From contig JAJYXW010000056.1 of NCBI GenBank assembly GCA_021801525.1, forward strand, positions 1-46,684: a DNA stretch of 46,684 nucleotides, in the 5' to 3' direction. Source of the DNA: Actinomycetes bacterium (GTDB taxonomy: Bacteria; Actinomycetota; Acidimicrobiia; Acidimicrobiales; JAJYXR01). The position numbers and the translations under genes were made by a program. This document shows, in pieces, positions 9,144 to 18,157 of this stretch; positions within the stretch are counted from its first letter, which is position 1; each line of letters starts with the position of its first letter. The notes beneath the pieces were generated by a model, which saw only the letters and a program-made list of their open reading frames with translations, had not been told where the DNA came from and did no database searches.

Positions 9144-12100
9144 TGCCGCGTCGCGACGACATCGAGTCGATCCTCGTGATCGGGTCGGGGCCGATAGTGA
9201 TCGGCCAGGCCTGCGAGTTCGACTATTCCGGCACCCAGGCGTGCAGGGTGCTCCGCTCCGAGGGCTATCGGGTCGTGCTCGCGAACTCGAACCCGGCCAC
9301 CATCATGACCGACCCTGGCCTGGCGGACCGCACGTACGTGGAGCCGCTCGACGTGGAGGTGCTGGCAGCGGTAATCGAGCGGGAGCGGCCCGACGCGCTG
9401 CTCGCGACCCTCGGGGGGCAGACGGCCCTCAACCTCGCGGTGGGGCTCTACGACGCGGGGGTCCTCGACGCGTTCGGTGTGCAGCTCATCGGGGCGAGCG
9501 TCGAGGCTATCCACACTGCCGAGGACCGCGACAAGTTCAAGGCCGCGATGGGGGAGATCGGCCTCGAGGTGCCGGCTTCTGGCTTTGCCCACAGCCTCGA
9601 GGAGGCGATGGACGCCGGCGAGGAGATCGGCTTTCCCATAATGGTGCGCCCGAGCTTCATCCTGGGGGGGGCAGGGACCGGGACCGCGCGCGATCGAGAC
9701 GCGCTCGCCCGCATAGCTGCCGAGGGGCTGGCAGCGAGCCCCGTCCATCAGGTGCTCGTGGAGCGCTCCATAGCAGGATGGAAAGAGTTCGAGCTGGAGG
9801 TCATGCGCGACGGCGCCGACAACTGCGTGGTCGTGTGCTCGATCGAGAACCTCGATCCGATGGGCGTGCATACCGGGGACTCCATCACTGTGGCTCCTGC
9901 GCAGACGCTGTCGGACCCCGAGTACCAGGCGATGCGCGACGACGCCTTCGCGTGCATCCGCAGAGTGGGCGTGGAGACCGGCGGCTCCAACATCCAGTTC
10001 GCAGTAGACCCCGCAGGCGGGCGCCGCATGGTCATAGAGATGAACCCGCGGGTATCGCGCTCCTCTGCGCTCGCGTCGAAGGCGACGGGGTTCCCGATAG
10101 CCAAGATCGCGGCCCGCCTGGCGGTGGGATATCGCTTGGACGAGGTGGTTAACGACATCACCGGAGCAACCCCGGCGAGCTTCGAGCCGACCATCGACTA
10201 CGTGGTCACAAAGATCCCGCGATGGGCCTTCGAGAAGCTTCCGGGAGCCCCGGAGAACCTCGGAACGCGGATGCAGTCGGTGGGTGAGGTGATGGCGATC
10301 GGGCGCACGTTCCCCGAGTCGCTCCAGAAGGCCCTCCGCTCACTCGAGCAGGGGCGAGCCGGGCTCAACGCGGATCGCGCCGAGGAGGCTTATTCCTCCA
10401 TGGACACCTCCGAGCTCGTTCGGCTTGCTGCCGAACCGGCCCCCGAGAGGGTGTTCGCCCTCGAGGCGGCGATAAGGCGTGGCGTGAGCGTGGAGGAGCT
10501 GGTGGAGGTGAGCGGGGTAGATCCCTGGTTCCTCGACCAGATCGCCATCGTCGCCGCCGAGCGCGGGCGGCTCGAGGAGCTCGCCTCCTCGGGAGCCGGC
10601 CCGGAGGATCTAGGCACTAGGGCGTGGCGGGAGCTCAAGCGCCTCGGGTTCTCCGATGCGCAGCTCGCGTGGCTGTTTCGCTGCGGCGAGGAGCGGGTGC
10701 GGGCTGCTCGGCGTGCAGCGGGGGTCCGGCCCACCTACAAGACGGTCGACACCTGCGGAGCGGAGTTCGAGGCCCACACCCCCTACCACTACTCCACCTA
10801 CGAGGACGAGGACGAGGTGGAGCCCTCGGGGCGCGAGCGGGTGGTGATCCTCGGGTCGGGGCCCAACCGCATCGGCCAGGGGATCGAGTTCGACTATTGC
10901 TGCGTGCACGCGAGCCTCGCGTTGAAGGAAGCCGGATACGAGACGGTCATGGTCAACTGCAACCCCGAGACGGTCTCGACCGACTACGACACCTCCGACA
11001 GGCTCTATTTCGAGCCGCTAACCGTCGAGTCGGTCCAGGACATCCTGGAAGCCGAGACGATGGCCAGCCGTGGTGCCGGTCGGGTCGCGGGGGTGATAGT
11101 GACGCTGGGTGGTCAGACGCCGCTCAAGCTCGCGAACGCCATCCCCGCGGCGATGCTCGTCGGGACGCCCGCTGCGTCCATAGACCTTGCCGAAGACCGC
11201 GAGCGCTGGTCGGAGCTCTGCAGGGAGCTCGGTATCGAGCAGCCCCCGGGCGCGAGCGTGAGCACGGTGGACGAGGCCTTGGAGGCGGCGGCGAGCGTGG
11301 GTTACCCGGTGCTCGTGCGGCCGAGTTACGTGCTCGGCGGGCGCGCCATGGAGATCGTCTACGACGACGCCAGGCTCCGCGAGGTGGTCCGCGACCTCGA
11401 CAGGGCGCTCCGGCGCGAGGGAGGGGTGTCGGCTGATCGGCCGGTGCTCGTGGACCGCTTCGTCGAGGACGCCATCGAGGTCGACGTCGACGCGGTCCGC
11501 GACGAGGGAGGAGAGGTGCTGATCGCCGGGATCATGGAGCACGTCGAGGAGGCCGGCGTGCACTCCGGGGACTCCGCCTGCGCGCTCCCGCCGCAGACCC
11601 TCGGAGCCGGTGTGGTCGCCGAGCTCGAGACCCACACGAGAGCCATAGCGGAGGCTCTAGGCGTGGTTGGCCTGGTGAACGTCCAGTTCGCCGTGCGCGA
11701 CTCGCATGTCTACGTGCTCGAGGCGAACCCCAGGGCCAGCCGCACGGTGCCTTTCGTCGCCAAGGCCACCGGGGTGCCCGTGGCCATGGTCGCGGCGCGA
11801 GTGATGCTCGGCGCAAGCCTGCGGGACCTCCGAGAGGAGGGTCTGGTGCGCCCCGCCTCGGGTGGAGGGCACGTGAGCGTGAAGGAGGCAGTGCTTCCAT
11901 TCGCGCGCTTTCCGGGGATCGACACGCTGCTCGGCCCGGAGATGCGCTCGACGGGCGAGGTCATGGGCATAGCCGGCAGCTTCGGCTTGGCGTTCGCGAA
12001 GAGCCAGATCGCCGCCGGGAACCGGCTGCCCGATCGCGGGACCGTGTTCTTCTCGGTGGCGGACCGTGACAAGGAAGCCGGCCTGCAGGTTGCGCGTAGC

Positions 12101-12568
12101 TTTCGCGACCTCGGTTTCACCATCGCAGCGACCTCGGGCACCGCCGCCTATCTCGAGGCGAACGGCATCGCCGTCGAGACACTCGTGGCCAAGGTGGGCG
12201 AGCCGGGTGCGCCAGGCGCGGTGGACCTCATAGCCTCTGGCAAGGTGCAGCTCGTCGTCAACACGCCACGGGGCCGCGGGCCGAGAGCGGACGGCGCGCA
12301 CATCCGCTCCGCGGCGCTAGCCAACCAGGTTCCCTGCCTCACGACACTCCCTGCGGCCCGTGCCGCTGCGGCAGGCATAGCCGACTGGCGGAACCATGCC
12401 TTGGAGGTACGCAGCCTGCAGGAATACCACTTGCAGCCGCAGCCGCAGCCGGAGTCGGGCTCGCAGGCGCAGCCGGAGTCGGGCTCGCAGCCGCAGCCGC
12501 AGTCGGGCTCGCAGGCGCAGCCGGAGGTGCGCCTCGGCGGCGCGCCGGGAGGGGGTACGCCCGCTTGA
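9143..12568 (+). CDS. carB: carbamoyl-phosphate synthase large subunit, with unusual repeat tail
   Basis: Makes carbamoyl phosphate from bicarbonate, ammonia and two ATP. The 1141-residue protein shows two homologous ATP-grasp halves: [19 protein letters not shown] at the N-terminus and [19 protein letters not shown] at about residue 570. [16 protein letters not shown] and [16 protein letters not shown] occur in the respective halves. An MGS-like allosteric domain follows at about 950-1085. The E. coli protein is about 1073 residues; the excess is mostly a C-terminal tail (about 1097-1141) of Gln-Pro and ESGSQ repeats with no counterpart in the family I know. It starts in the TGATG overlap with carA. 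Confidence 0.96.
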   Translation: MPRRDDIESILVIGSGPIVIGQACEFDYSGTQACRVLRSEGYRVVLANSNPATIMTDPGLADRTYVEPLDVEVLAAVIERERPDALLATLGGQTALNLAVGLYDAGVLDAFGVQLIGASVEAIHTAEDRDKFKAAMGEIGLEVPASGFAHSLEEAMDAGEEIGFPIMVRPSFILGGAGTGTARDRDALARIAAEGLAASPVHQVLVERSIAGWKEFELEVMRDGADNCVVVCSIENLDPMGVHTGDSITVAPAQTLSDPEYQAMRDDAFACIRRVGVETGGSNIQFAVDPAGGRRMVIEMNPRVSRSSALASKATGFPIAKIAARLAVGYRLDEVVNDITGATPASFEPTIDYVVTKIPRWAFEKLPGAPENLGTRMQSVGEVMAIGRTFPESLQKALRSLEQGRAGLNADRAEEAYSSMDTSELVRLAAEPAPERVFALEAAIRRGVSVEELVEVSGVDPWFLDQIAIVAAERGRLEELASSGAGPEDLGTRAWRELKRLGFSDAQLAWLFRCGEERVRAARRAAGVRPTYKTVDTCGAEFEAHTPYHYSTYEDEDEVEPSGRERVVILGSGPNRIGQGIEFDYCCVHASLALKEAGYETVMVNCNPETVSTDYDTSDRLYFEPLTVESVQDILEAETMASRGAGRVAGVIVTLGGQTPLKLANAIPAAMLVGTPAASIDLAEDRERWSELCRELGIEQPPGASVSTVDEALEAAASVGYPVLVRPSYVLGGRAMEIVYDDARLREVVRDLDRALRREGGVSADRPVLVDRFVEDAIEVDVDAVRDEGGEVLIAGIMEHVEEAGVHSGDSACALPPQTLGAGVVAELETHTRAIAEALGVVGLVNVQFAVRDSHVYVLEANPRASRTVPFVAKATGVPVAMVAARVMLGASLRDLREEGLVRPASGGGHVSVKEAVLPFARFPGIDTLLGPEMRSTGEVMGIAGSFGLAFAKSQIAAGNRLPDRGTVFFSVADRDKEAGLQVARSFRDLGFTIAATSGTAAYLEANGIAVETLVAKVGEPGAPGAVDLIASGKVQLVVNTPRGRGPRADGAHIRSAALANQVPCLTTLPAARAAAAGIADWRNHALEVRSLQEYHLQPQPQPESGSQAQPESGSQPQPQSGSQAQPEVRLGGAPGGGTPA
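12432..12525 (+). repeat. in-frame low-complexity repeat encoding the CarB tail
   Basis: CAGCCG/CAGGCG units alternate with GAGTCGGGCTCG and CAGTCGGGCTCG blocks. All are multiples of 3 nt, so the frame is kept. They encode QPQPESGSQ-type repeats beyond the conserved allosteric domain of carB. Confidence 0.85.
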
Positions 12569-13572
12569 GCCTGGGTGCACTGCTCGGGAGGGTGGACGCG
12601 ACCGCGCAGGTGGGGAGCGTGGCGCTTGCTTCCCCGGTGATGACAGCCTCTGGAACGGCTGGGCACGGAGCCGAGCTGGCGCCTTACATGGAGCTCTCCC
12701 GGCTCGGCGCCGTCGTCGTCAAGTCGCTTGCTGCTTTCCCCTGGCCCGGCAACGCGGCACCTCGGGTCCACCCGACCGCGGCAGGCATGCTCAACTCCGT
12801 TGGGCTGCAGGGACCGGGCGTGGCCCGCTGGCGCGAGAGGGACCTGCCGGCGCTCGTGGAACGGGGGGCACGGGTGGTGGCGAGCATCTGGGGCCGGACG
12901 GTCGAGGACTACCGCCGCGCGGCCGAGATGCTGGCCGGTGCCCCGGGGGTGGTGGCAGTCGAGGTGAACGTGAGCTGCCCGAACGTCGAGGACAGGAGCC
13001 GCATGTTCGCGCACTCTCCTTCGGCTACAGCCGATGCCGTCGAAGCGGCCGCGGCAGCGGCGTTGCCTTGCTGGGCCAAGCTGAGCCCCAACGTGCCTGA
13101 CATAGCGGAGATCGCCGAGGCAGCGATAGGAGGGGGCGCCGAGGCGCTGGTGCTCGTCAACACCGTCCTGGGTATGGCGATAGACGCGAGGAAAAGGACC
13201 TACAAGCTTGGATCCGGTCCGGCCGGGGGAGGCCTCTCGGGTCCGGCTCTGCGGCCCGTGGCACTAAGAGCAGTCCACGACTGCCGCTCGGCCTTCCCTG
13301 GTATCGGGATCGTTGGTGTGGGAGGTGTGAGCCGCGGGGTCCACGCGGTGGAGATGATGCTTGCGGGGGCAGACGCGGTCCAGGTGGGCACTGCAACCTT
13401 CGCTGACCCGCGTGCTGCGGCAAAGGTGGCGGCAGGCCTCGAGCGCTGGTGCAGGCGCAACGGGGTGAGCCGGGTGCGTGACCTGGTGGGCGCTGTGCAA
13501 GGTGCTCCCGTGGGTGAGGCTGATCGGGGCGATCGAGATCGGAGTGGTTCTGGTGGCAGCGACGATCAGTGA
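12565..13572 (+). CDS. pyrD: dihydroorotate dehydrogenase, class 1B catalytic subunit type
   Basis: Oxidises dihydroorotate to orotate using FMN. Class 1B is indicated by the catalytic-Cys segment [12 protein letters not shown], the [14 protein letters not shown] segment, [14 protein letters not shown], and the FMN phosphate loop [27 protein letters not shown] (shown in part). A TTG start at 12565 overlaps the carB stop as TTGA. Class 1B enzymes normally work with PyrK, an iron-sulfur/FAD subunit usually encoded next door, but none is here. The last ~20 residues (rich in D, R, G) are not conserved and overlap the start of pyrF. Confidence 0.93.
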   Translation: MSLGALLGRVDATAQVGSVALASPVMTASGTAGHGAELAPYMELSRLGAVVVKSLAAFPWPGNAAPRVHPTAAGMLNSVGLQGPGVARWRERDLPALVERGARVVASIWGRTVEDYRRAAEMLAGAPGVVAVEVNVSCPNVEDRSRMFAHSPSATADAVEAAAAAALPCWAKLSPNVPDIAEIAEAAIGGGAEALVLVNTVLGMAIDARKRTYKLGSGPAGGGLSGPALRPVALRAVHDCRSAFPGIGIVGVGGVSRGVHAVEMMLAGADAVQVGTATFADPRAAAKVAAGLERWCRRNGVSRVRDLVGAVQGAPVGEADRGDRDRSGSGGSDDQ

Positions 13573-14275
13573 CCCGCGGGAGCGTCTGGCTCTCGCCTTG
13601 GACGTGGACGACCTGGTGGCAGCATTGCGCCTTGCCCGGCGAATGCGCCCTTGGTTCGGCGTCGCGAAGGTGGGCCTCGAGCTCTTCAGCGCGGCCGGGC
13701 CCGAGACTGTCTATGCACTTGTCGTCGAAGGGTACCGGGTCTTCGTGGACCTGAAGCTCCACGACATACCTACGACTGTCGGCAGGGCGGCTCGAGTGCT
13801 CGGCGGCCTTGGCGCGGCTTACGTGACTGTGCACTCTTCGGGCGGGGAGGCCATGATGCGCGCCGCCGTGGAAGGGATGGAGCAGGGGGCGTCGGGAGCC
13901 GGTGCCCCGGCCCCCTGCGTTCTCGGCGTGACGCTGCTCACGAGCGAGGCGGAACGCCCGGCCGAGCTTCTGGCGGCTCGCGCTACCTCGACGCTGGCCA
14001 GTGGCTGCGGCGGGATCGTGTGCGCCGCCGGGGATCTAGCGTTGTTGGGAGCCCTCCCCGAGCAGGCGAGGGCCCGATTGGCGGGCCTCGTGAAGGTGGT
14101 GCCCGGCATCCGTCTGGACGGCGACCACCGCCACGACCAGGCGGCAGCGGCAACCCCGCGGGAGGCCCTTGCTGCCGGGGCCGACCTGCTAGTCGTAGGC
14201 CGGAGCGTAACCGCCGCAGCAGACCCCGAGCCGGTCGCCGCGAAGCTCCTTGCTGCCGTCAGGGATCCCGGGTAG
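13553..14275 (+). CDS. pyrF: orotidine 5'-phosphate decarboxylase
   Basis: Converts OMP to UMP, the last step of the pathway. The 240-residue TIM barrel has the substrate/catalytic motif FVDLKLHDIPTTV with the Lys and Asp of the active site, VTVHSSGG, and the phosphate loop PGIRLDGDHRHDQ ... LLVVGRSVTAAADP. The GTG at 13553 is preferred because GGAG lies 8 nt upstream; the open frame extends further but would overlap pyrD more. A short Gly/Ala/Pro insertion (ASGAGAPAP) follows EGMEQG. pyrE is not in the window. Confidence 0.94.
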   Translation: MAATISDPRERLALALDVDDLVAALRLARRMRPWFGVAKVGLELFSAAGPETVYALVVEGYRVFVDLKLHDIPTTVGRAARVLGGLGAAYVTVHSSGGEAMMRAAVEGMEQGASGAGAPAPCVLGVTLLTSEAERPAELLAARATSTLASGCGGIVCAAGDLALLGALPEQARARLAGLVKVVPGIRLDGDHRHDQAAAATPREALAAGADLLVVGRSVTAAADPEPVAAKLLAAVRDPG

Positions 14276-14318
14276 GGACCACGGCGAGGGGCACCGGAGA
14301 GCTGGACCCCCTCACCAG

Positions 14319-14347
14319 GTGACTCGCGGCTCCAATGGCGCTAAGGT
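14319..14347 (+). promoter_or_regulatory. candidate promoter for leaderless mihF mRNA
   Basis: GTGACT (14319-14324), a 17-nt spacer and TAAGGT (14342-14347) sit so that transcription would begin at or near the ATG at 14355. No Shine-Dalgarno sequence precedes that ATG. Confidence 0.45.
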
Positions 14348-14354
14348 GTCGTCC

Positions 14355-14675
14355 ATGCCGCAACCTCCTGCACTTACTCCCGAGCAGCGCCAGGCGGCGC
14401 TCGAGAAGGCTGCCAAAGTCCGCCGTGAGCGGGCCGAGGTGAAAGAGAAGCTGAAGATGGGGACGATCACCTTGTCTGCTCTCCTGGCGAAGGCCGACAA
14501 GGACGAGGTCGTCGGGAAGATGAAGGTCCTCTCGGTGCTCGAGTCGCTCCCCGGCCTCGGCAAGGTCAAGGCGAGGCGTCTCATGGAGACGGTGGGCATC
14601 AGCGAGACGCGCCGGCTCCAAGGGCTCGGAGCCAACCAGCGCCAAGCGCTGCTGTCCAGCACCTCGAAGTCCTGA
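14355..14675 (+). CDS. mihF: integration host factor, actinobacterial type (mIHF)
   Basis: A 106-residue basic DNA-binding protein of the actinobacterial IHF family, which bends DNA and helps compact the nucleoid. The sequence shows the family layout: a helical N-terminal half (LTPEQRQAALEKAAKVRRERAEVKEKLK, shown here only as a region at residues 7-34), a TLSALL segment, and an H2TH-like helix-hairpin-helix at LESLPGLGKVKARRLMETVG. Its position between pyrF and gmk is conserved in actinobacteria. The ATG is 7 nt after a TAAGGT box with no ribosome binding site, so a leaderless message is likely. An in-frame GTG lies 9 nt upstream and cannot be excluded. Confidence 0.93.
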   Translation: MPQPPALTPEQRQAALEKAAKVRRERAEVKEKLKMGTITLSALLAKADKDEVVGKMKVLSVLESLPGLGKVKARRLMETVGISETRRLQGLGANQRQALLSSTSKS

Positions 14676-15253
14676 TATTCGTCATATCCGGGCCCGGCGG
14701 CGCCGGGAAGAGCACGGTAGCTGAAGCGCTCGCGGGCGAAGACCCGTTTTTGTGGCTGAGCAGGTCATGGACGACGCGCGCGCGGCGCGAAGGAGAGTCG
14801 GAGGACGCCTACGTTTTCGTGGAGCGTTCCGCCTTCGAGCGCCGGGCGAGGGCTGGAGGCTTCATCGAGTGGGCGGAGTTCCTGGGGAACCTCTACGGCA
14901 CGCCGTGGCCGGATCCTCCCCAAGGTGCGGACGTGCTCCTGGAGATCGACGTCCAGGGGGCCCGGCAGGTGAAAGAGCGAGATCCGTCTGCGGTGGTGGT
15001 CCTTCTCGTGCCGCCTTCGACAGAGGAGCAGCAGGCACGGCTCCGCGCGAGGGGAGACCCAGACGAGAAGGTGGCGCTGAGGTTGGCCAAGGGGATCGAG
15101 GAGGTGGAGGCTGGTCGCGCGCTTGCAGATCACATCGTCGTGAACGGCAGCCTGGGTTCTGTGCTGGAGGAGGTCAGGTGTATAATCGCACTCCACCGCC
15201 AACGCGCTGCGAGCGAAACCGCCGGCAGCGCCCCCGAGGAGCCTGATGCCTAA
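14672..15253 (+). CDS. gmk: guanylate kinase
   Basis: Phosphorylates GMP to GDP. The frame shows IFVISGPGGAGKSTVAEALA (P-loop), LSRSWTTRARREGE for nucleotide binding, EWAEFLGNLYGTP, and LLEIDVQGARQVKER. No ATG, GTG or TTG occurs between the P-loop and the end of the previous gene; the codon that fits is CTG at 14672, which overlaps the mihF stop as CTGA. The first TTG downstream (14750) would remove the P-loop and so cannot be the start. With CTG the product has 193 residues, normal for the family. No strong ribosome binding site precedes the CTG, so translational coupling to mihF is the likely mechanism. Confidence 0.9.
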   Translation: MIFVISGPGGAGKSTVAEALAGEDPFLWLSRSWTTRARREGESEDAYVFVERSAFERRARAGGFIEWAEFLGNLYGTPWPDPPQGADVLLEIDVQGARQVKERDPSAVVVLLVPPSTEEQQARLRARGDPDEKVALRLAKGIEEVEAGRALADHIVVNGSLGSVLEEVRCIIALHRQRAASETAGSAPEEPDA

Positions 15254-15599
15254 CCGCTCGACCACGCTCATGGACCCGCCCATCGAGAGCTTGCTGGACA
15301 AGGTCGACTCGAAGTTCACACTCGTAGTCGTCGTGGCAAAGCGCGCGCGGCAGGTGAACACCTACTTCAACCATCTGGGCGAGGGGCCTGGCAGCATGGT
15401 TCCGCCTCAGGTGCCCACGCTCTCGGGGAAACCGCTTACGATCGCCTTCGCTGAAGTGTCGGCCGGGAAGGCAGCCTTCGTGAGGATCGTGCCCGGCGAC
15501 GCTGGCGTTGACGCCCCCGGCGACACTGCTTCGGCGATGTCAGGGGAGGTCGGGGTCTTCGCGGGGGCCGAGCGCGGTGGCGACGAGCCCGAGGGCTGA
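15246..15599 (+). CDS. rpoZ: RNA polymerase omega subunit
   Basis: A small subunit that helps assemble RNA polymerase. The 117-residue protein has the characteristic N-terminal region PPIESLLDKVDSKFTLVVVV and AKRARQVNTYFN. The KPLTIAFAEVSAGKAAF part corresponds to the conserved end of the family. The remaining ~40 residues are a Gly/Ala/Asp-rich tail. The ATG lies inside the last codons of gmk. The order gmk-rpoZ-coaBC-metK is standard in actinobacteria. Confidence 0.93.
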   Translation: MPNRSTTLMDPPIESLLDKVDSKFTLVVVVAKRARQVNTYFNHLGEGPGSMVPPQVPTLSGKPLTIAFAEVSAGKAAFVRIVPGDAGVDAPGDTASAMSGEVGVFAGAERGGDEPEG

Positions 15600-16848
15600 C
15601 ACCATCGCCCAGGGCGGGGATGGCCCGGCTCCCAGCGGGGAATGCATAATCCTCGGCGTGACGGGCGGGATCGCCGCCTACAAGGCAGTCGGGGTCTGCC
15701 GGCGCCTGGTCAGCGCAGGGTTCCACGTCGTTCCGGTGATGACGGCGACCGCCACCCGCTTCCTCGGGGAAGCCACGCTGTCGGCGCTTGCCTCCGAGCC
15801 GGTCAGGAAGTCCCTCTTCGAGGGTGCCGGCCCTATAGTCCACACGACGTTGGGCAGGCGGGCGGACCTGGTCCTCGTCGTCCCGGCCACGGCGCGCTTC
15901 ATTGCCTGCTACGCGAACGGCATCGCGGACGGCTTGCTGCTCTCCACGGTACTCGCGACGAGGGCGCCCGTGGTGGTGTGCCCTGCGATGCACACGGAGA
16001 TGTGGGAGCACCCGGCCCTGCGGCACAATCTCGAGCTACTCGTGGAGAGGGGAGTCCTCGTCGTACCGCCGGAAGAAGGTCCCCTGGCCGGGGGCGACCA
16101 AGGAGCGGGCAGGCTTGCCTCCCCCGAGAACATCCTGGATGGCGTTACACGAGCCCTCCGGCGCCGGGAGCTCGACCTGTCGGGGCTGCGCGTGCTCGTG
16201 AGCGCTGGAGGCACCCGCGAGCCGATCGACCCGGTAAGGGTCATCACCAACCGCTCGTCGGGCAAGCAGGGCCACGCTCTGGCGGTCGCGGCCGCCGAGC
16301 GAGGTGCGGAGGTGGTCCTTGTTACGGCGGCGAGTCTGCCGGGACCGACGGGGGCGAGCGTCGTGCGTGTGGAGACAGCCGCGCAGATGGAGCAGGCCGT
16401 GCTGGAGCGTGCCGCCGGCTGCGACGTGGTCGTGATGGCTGCAGCGGTGGCGGACTTCCGTCCGAAGGTCACCGCCTCCTCGAAGATCTCGAAGTCGGAA
16501 GGCACTCCCGAGCTGGTCCTCGAGCCGACTCCTGACATTCTCGCGGAGCTCTCCCGGCGCCGCGGAAACGGGCAGGTGCTCGTAGGTTTTGCGGCAGAGA
16601 CCGGTGACGTGGCAGTGCGAGCGAAGGCGAAGCTCCAGGCAAAGGCCGTGGACCTCATGGTCGCAAACGACGTGTCCGCCCCTGGTGCTGGGTTCGACTG
16701 CGACACCAACGCTGTCACGATCACGGGGGCGGACGGCAGCGTGGTGGAGGTGCCGCTCGCCTCCAAGCGCGAGGTGGCCGACGCAGTGTTGGATAGTGTG
16801 GTCGCCTTGCTGCGCCGTGACAACCCTCTACCCAGGAGCACAAAGTGA
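15577..16848 (+). CDS. coaBC: phosphopantothenoylcysteine decarboxylase / phosphopantothenate-cysteine ligase
   Basis: A fused enzyme of coenzyme A synthesis. The N-terminal flavoprotein domain (CoaC) has [20 protein letters not shown] and the substrate-recognition segment [13 protein letters not shown], where many members have PAMNTxMW. The C-terminal CoaB domain (from about residue 200) shows [39 protein letters not shown] and KISKSEG. The start is not certain: the GTG at 15577, overlapping the end of rpoZ by 23 nt, gives a short leader before the conserved glycine-rich loop. It ends in a GTGA overlap with metK. Confidence 0.93.
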   Translation: MATSPRADTIAQGGDGPAPSGECIILGVTGGIAAYKAVGVCRRLVSAGFHVVPVMTATATRFLGEATLSALASEPVRKSLFEGAGPIVHTTLGRRADLVLVVPATARFIACYANGIADGLLLSTVLATRAPVVVCPAMHTEMWEHPALRHNLELLVERGVLVVPPEEGPLAGGDQGAGRLASPENILDGVTRALRRRELDLSGLRVLVSAGGTREPIDPVRVITNRSSGKQGHALAVAAAERGAEVVLVTAASLPGPTGASVVRVETAAQMEQAVLERAAGCDVVVMAAAVADFRPKVTASSKISKSEGTPELVLEPTPDILAELSRRRGNGQVLVGFAAETGDVAVRAKAKLQAKAVDLMVANDVSAPGAGFDCDTNAVTITGADGSVVEVPLASKREVADAVLDSVVALLRRDNPLPRSTK

Positions 16849-18041
16849 GCAACAGGTACACGTTCACCTCGGAGTCGGTCACCGAGGGGCATCCCGACAA
16901 GATGGCCGATCAGATCTCCGACACCGTGCTCGACGCCGTGCTTACCCAGGATCCTCACGGGAGGGTTGCCTGCGAGACTCTCCTCACCACTGGCCTCGTG
17001 GTAGTTGCGGGCGAGATATCGACCGAGTGTTACGTGGACATACCCTCGCTCGTGCGCAAGACGGTGTGCGAGATCGGCTACGACAACGACGCGTACGGCT
17101 TCAACGGGCGCACCTGCGGAGTGATGGTCGCGATCGACGAGCAGTCGCCCGACATCGGTCAGGGCGTCTCGAGTGCTCTCGAGGTCCGCTCAGGATCCGG
17201 CGGCGAGGATGCCCGCAATGCCCAGGGAGCCGGTGACCAGGGCATGATGTTCGGCTTCGCCTGCGACGAGACCCCGGATCTCATGCCCATGCCGATCTGG
17301 TTGGCGCACCGCCTGTCCCAGCGCCTAGCCCAGGTGAGGCGGGTCGGGGTGCTCCCCTACCTCCGGCCCGACGGGAAGACACAGGTGAGCGTGACCTATG
17401 AAGACGGCCGGCCCGTGGCGCTCGACACCGTTCTCATCTCGACCCAGCACCAGGCCGGGCTCGACATAGAGACTCTGCTCCTGCCCGACTTGCGCGAGCA
17501 CGTCATCCAGCCCCTGCTGCCGCCCGGCCTCGAGTCGTCCTCCATGCGGGTGCTCGCGAACCCCACCGGCCGCTTCGAGCTCGGAGGTCCACATGCCGAT
17601 GCCGGCTTGACGGGCCGGAAGATCATCGTCGACACCTACGGTGGAATGGCCCGCCATGGCGGAGGCGCGTTCTCCGGAAAGGACCCCTCCAAGGTCGACC
17701 GCTCGGCGGCGTACGCCGCGCGCTGGGTCGCCAAGCACGTGGTCGCATCGGGTGCCGCGAGGCGCTGCGAGGTGCAGGTCGCATACGCCATCGGGGTAGC
17801 ACAGCCCGTTTCGCTCATGGTCGAGACCTTCGGCACCGAGGTCGTCGACCCGGTTGCGATAGAGAGCGCCGTTCGCGAGCTGTTCGATCTGCGCCCTTCG
17901 TCGATCATTGCCGACCTCGACCTGCTCAGGCCCATCTATCGCCGCACGGCCGCGTATGGCCACTTCGGGCGTACCGACAAGGAGTTCACCTGGGAGGCGA
18001 CTCCCCGGGTGGAGGAGCTGAAGCGGGCGCTGCAGATCTGA
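16845..18041 (+). CDS. metK: S-adenosylmethionine synthetase
   Basis: Makes SAM from methionine and ATP. The 398-residue protein carries [20 protein letters not shown], the [17 protein letters not shown] motif and the phosphate-binding loop [19 protein letters not shown], and ends normally (TWE...[10 protein letters not shown]). The GTG start overlaps coaBC by 4 nt. No SAM riboswitch can sit directly before it, since there is no leader. Confidence 0.97.
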   Translation: MSNRYTFTSESVTEGHPDKMADQISDTVLDAVLTQDPHGRVACETLLTTGLVVVAGEISTECYVDIPSLVRKTVCEIGYDNDAYGFNGRTCGVMVAIDEQSPDIGQGVSSALEVRSGSGGEDARNAQGAGDQGMMFGFACDETPDLMPMPIWLAHRLSQRLAQVRRVGVLPYLRPDGKTQVSVTYEDGRPVALDTVLISTQHQAGLDIETLLLPDLREHVIQPLLPPGLESSSMRVLANPTGRFELGGPHADAGLTGRKIIVDTYGGMARHGGGAFSGKDPSKVDRSAAYAARWVAKHVVASGAARRCEVQVAYAIGVAQPVSLMVETFGTEVVDPVAIESAVRELFDLRPSSIIADLDLLRPIYRRTAAYGHFGRTDKEFTWEATPRVEELKRALQI

Positions 18042-18157
18042 GCGATTCCGGTCCCGGCCGGCATGCCCGCCGGAGCTCCAGGGCTGCGGGGACCGCTCGC
18101 AGGCAGGAGCTCCCCCGGGAGGGCGTTATACGCGATGCCTGGCCTGACGGCGCCAGG

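Noticed and set aside
14672-14760. A frameshift or truncation of gmk
   Set aside because: The frame from the CTG contains the full P-loop and all later motifs without a break, so only the start codon is unusual.
18042-18157. A riboswitch in the metK-priA gap
   Set aside because: The 116-nt gap shows no conserved core that I recognise, and metK itself has no leader in which a SAM riboswitch could act.
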